A DNA stretch of 5,150 nucleotides from an uncultured Francisella sp. (GTDB taxonomy: Bacteria; Pseudomonadota; Gammaproteobacteria; Burkholderiales; Neisseriaceae). The position numbers and the translations under genes are program-made. The DNA is taken from positions 1-5,150 of the forward strand of contig CAJPTP010000097.1 of the NCBI GenBank assembly GCA_905373555.1, in the 5' to 3' direction. Position 1 is the first letter of the stretch, and each line of letters starts with the position of its first letter. Below are positions 4,309 to 5,150 of the stretch, one piece after another. The notes beneath the pieces are model-generated. The model saw only the letters and a list, made by a program, of their open reading frames with translations. It did not search any database and had not been told where the DNA came from.

Positions 4309-5150
4309 AAGTGACCGATCCGTTTCATCATGCCCAAGAAGATCAAGTCGTCGCGCGCCGAGCAGCTCGCTTGCGCGGGCAGATCGCCGCGCACGGCCTC
4401 GGCCAAGCGGGCGGCCCCGCCGCCCGTCATGATCACGTCGACGCCTTGGGGGCCGTCGGGCTTTTGGCGGGCCAAGCAGCGGCCCAACATGCGCAACACC
4501 GCGCCCGCCCCCGCGTCGAGCACCCCCGTGAAAACGGCGTTGGACGTCGTGGTGGGAAAATCGTAGAAGGCGCCGTCCGGCGCATCAAGCCTAGCCGTGT
4601 TTTGCGCCAAGGAATCGCGCATCAGATGGAATCCCGGCAGGATGGAGCCGCCCCGAAAATAGCCGTCGGCCGTGAGGCTGTCGCACACGATGGCCGTGCC
4701 GCAGCTCACAACGAGCTTGTCGCGCGGCCCAAGCAGACTCGCGCCCAGCAAATTGAACCAACGATCGGAGCCCAGCCGCTCGACCTTGCGGTAGCCGTTT
4801 TCGACGCCGCCGAAGCGCCGCTCGGGCTCAAGCCACACCACGCGCCCGCGCGTGGCTTTTTCCACCAACCGCCGCTTTTCCTCGCCGCACACTTGGCTGC
4901 CGTACACGGCGCAGCCCTCGCCCAAGGCGTCGAGGAAACGCCCCAATTCGGAGAGCTTATTATAGCCTGATCTGAAAATGCCCAAGATTTCGCCGCCGCG
5001 CTCCCAGGCCCACTTGGCCTTGCTGTTTCCGCAATCCAGCAGCAGCGCCTCGGAGGCGGCGCAGGGCAGCGAAGCGCCGGCGCGGGCTGCTTGCCGCGCA
5101 TCCTCTTCCTGCGCATCCTCTTCCTGCGCATCCTCTTCCTGCGCATCCTC
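4305..5150 (-). CDS. coaX: Type III pantothenate kinase, 5' end outside window
   Basis: CoaX phosphorylates pantothenate with ATP, the first step of coenzyme A synthesis. Of the 281 visible residues, the kinase domain spans about 36-281. DCGNSKAKW (39-47) is the N-terminal phosphate-binding motif with its catalytic Asp, GSDRW (127-131) the GxDR motif, and SCGTA (149-153) the second phosphate motif, in which the usual leading Asp is Ser. GGSILPGF (167-174), TSNAVFTG (202-209) and TGGGA (242-246) follow. The domain length of about 246 is normal. No ATG, GTG or TTG occurs in frame between position 5150 and the DCGN motif. The first possible start, a TTG at 4985, would delete that motif and is rejected. 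The frame instead runs upstream through 35 extra residues, including four EDAQE-type units, and off the edge. This implies a fusion or long N-terminal extension; BirA-CoaX fusions are known, but BirA is not visible here. The stop overlaps the SPOR gene start. Confidence 0.92.
   Translation of the reverse strand, partial: EDAQEEDAQEEDAQEEDARQAARAGASLPCAASEALLLDCGNSKAKWAWERGGEILGIFRSGYNKLSELGRFLDALGEGCAVYGSQVCGEEKRRLVEKATRGRVVWLEPERRFGGVENGYRKVERLGSDRWFNLLGASLLGPRDKLVVSCGTAIVCDSLTADGYFRGGSILPGFHLMRDSLAQNTARLDAPDGAFYDFPTTTSNAVFTGVLDAGAGAVLRMLGRCLARQKPDGPQGVDVIMTGGGAARLAEAVRGDLPAQASCSARDDLIFLGMMKRIGHL
4959..4964 (-). promoter_or_regulatory. Perfect TATAAT inside coaX
   Basis: The minus strand carries an exact -10 consensus within coaX (codons TAT AAT AAG, Tyr-Asn-Lys). 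Upstream only poor -35 matches are seen, such as TTGGGC 15 bases away. It could be a weak internal promoter for the coaX 3' part, the SPOR gene and argC, or a chance result of three AT-rich codons. Confidence 0.2.
5096..5150. repeat. 15-base tandem repeat, at least 3.7 copies, in coaX frame
   Basis: On the plus strand the unit GCGCATCCTCTTCCT occurs at 5096-5110, 5111-5125 and 5126-5140. A fourth copy is cut after 10 bases by the window end. The copies are identical. Read in the coaX frame on the minus strand they encode Glu-Asp-Ala-Gln-Glu units, ending in a diverged EDARQ. The unit length is a multiple of three, so copy-number change would lengthen or shorten the protein without a frameshift. 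Confidence 0.95.

Noticed and set aside
3538..4970. Two long plus-strand frames (3538-4314 and 4311-4970) opposite the SPOR gene and coaX
   Set aside because: Both are mirror frames of well supported minus-strand genes and show no domain pattern.
4305..4985. coaX starting at the TTG at 4985
   Set aside because: This start would remove the essential N-terminal DCGN motif, which lies upstream in the same frame.
4706..5146. Minus-strand 146-codon frame starting with MRRKR repeats
   Set aside because: It is the tandem repeat and coaX read in another frame; the kinase motifs lie in the frame that is open to the window edge.

Overview
The window is GC-rich and holds five protein-coding genes, all on the minus strand, so transcription runs from position 5150 towards position 1. 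The CoaX/SPOR-protein pair and the sequence types of XerD and ArgC suggest a betaproteobacterium, probably Burkholderiales. This placement is an inference from gene content and protein style, not from a marker gene.

In transcription order: (1) 5150-4305, type III pantothenate kinase (CoaX), cut by the window edge. Its reading frame continues upstream of the kinase domain through an acidic pentapeptide repeat, with no usable start codon in the window. (2) 4308-3577, a small membrane-anchored protein with a SPOR-like domain, joined to coaX by a 4-base ATGA overlap. (3) 3466-2387 (or from 3607), ArgC, N-acetyl-gamma-glutamyl-phosphate reductase of arginine biosynthesis. (4) 2244-1729, a PaaI-like hot-dog thioesterase, preceded by terminator-like hairpins. 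(5) 1229-216, the chromosome-dimer-resolution recombinase XerD, followed by a clean intrinsic terminator at 143-172.

The genes do not form one pathway. coaX, the SPOR gene and probably argC look like one transcription unit of housekeeping functions: coenzyme A synthesis, cell envelope or division, and arginine synthesis. The thioesterase sits behind an argC-end hairpin and a second strong hairpin that ends 12 bases before its ribosome binding site, so it may depend on read-through or on an unrecognised promoter. xerD is separated by a 499-base gap without a convincing gene. That gap carries an AT-rich stretch with a promoter-like pair and several hairpins.

No CRISPR array, insertion sequence, tRNA, rRNA or phage gene was seen. 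The most notable item is the coaX N-terminal extension. The 15-base tandem repeat at the right edge encodes an in-frame acidic linker, which fits CoaX being the C-terminal half of a fusion protein (BirA-CoaX is the known precedent) or carrying an unusual extension.
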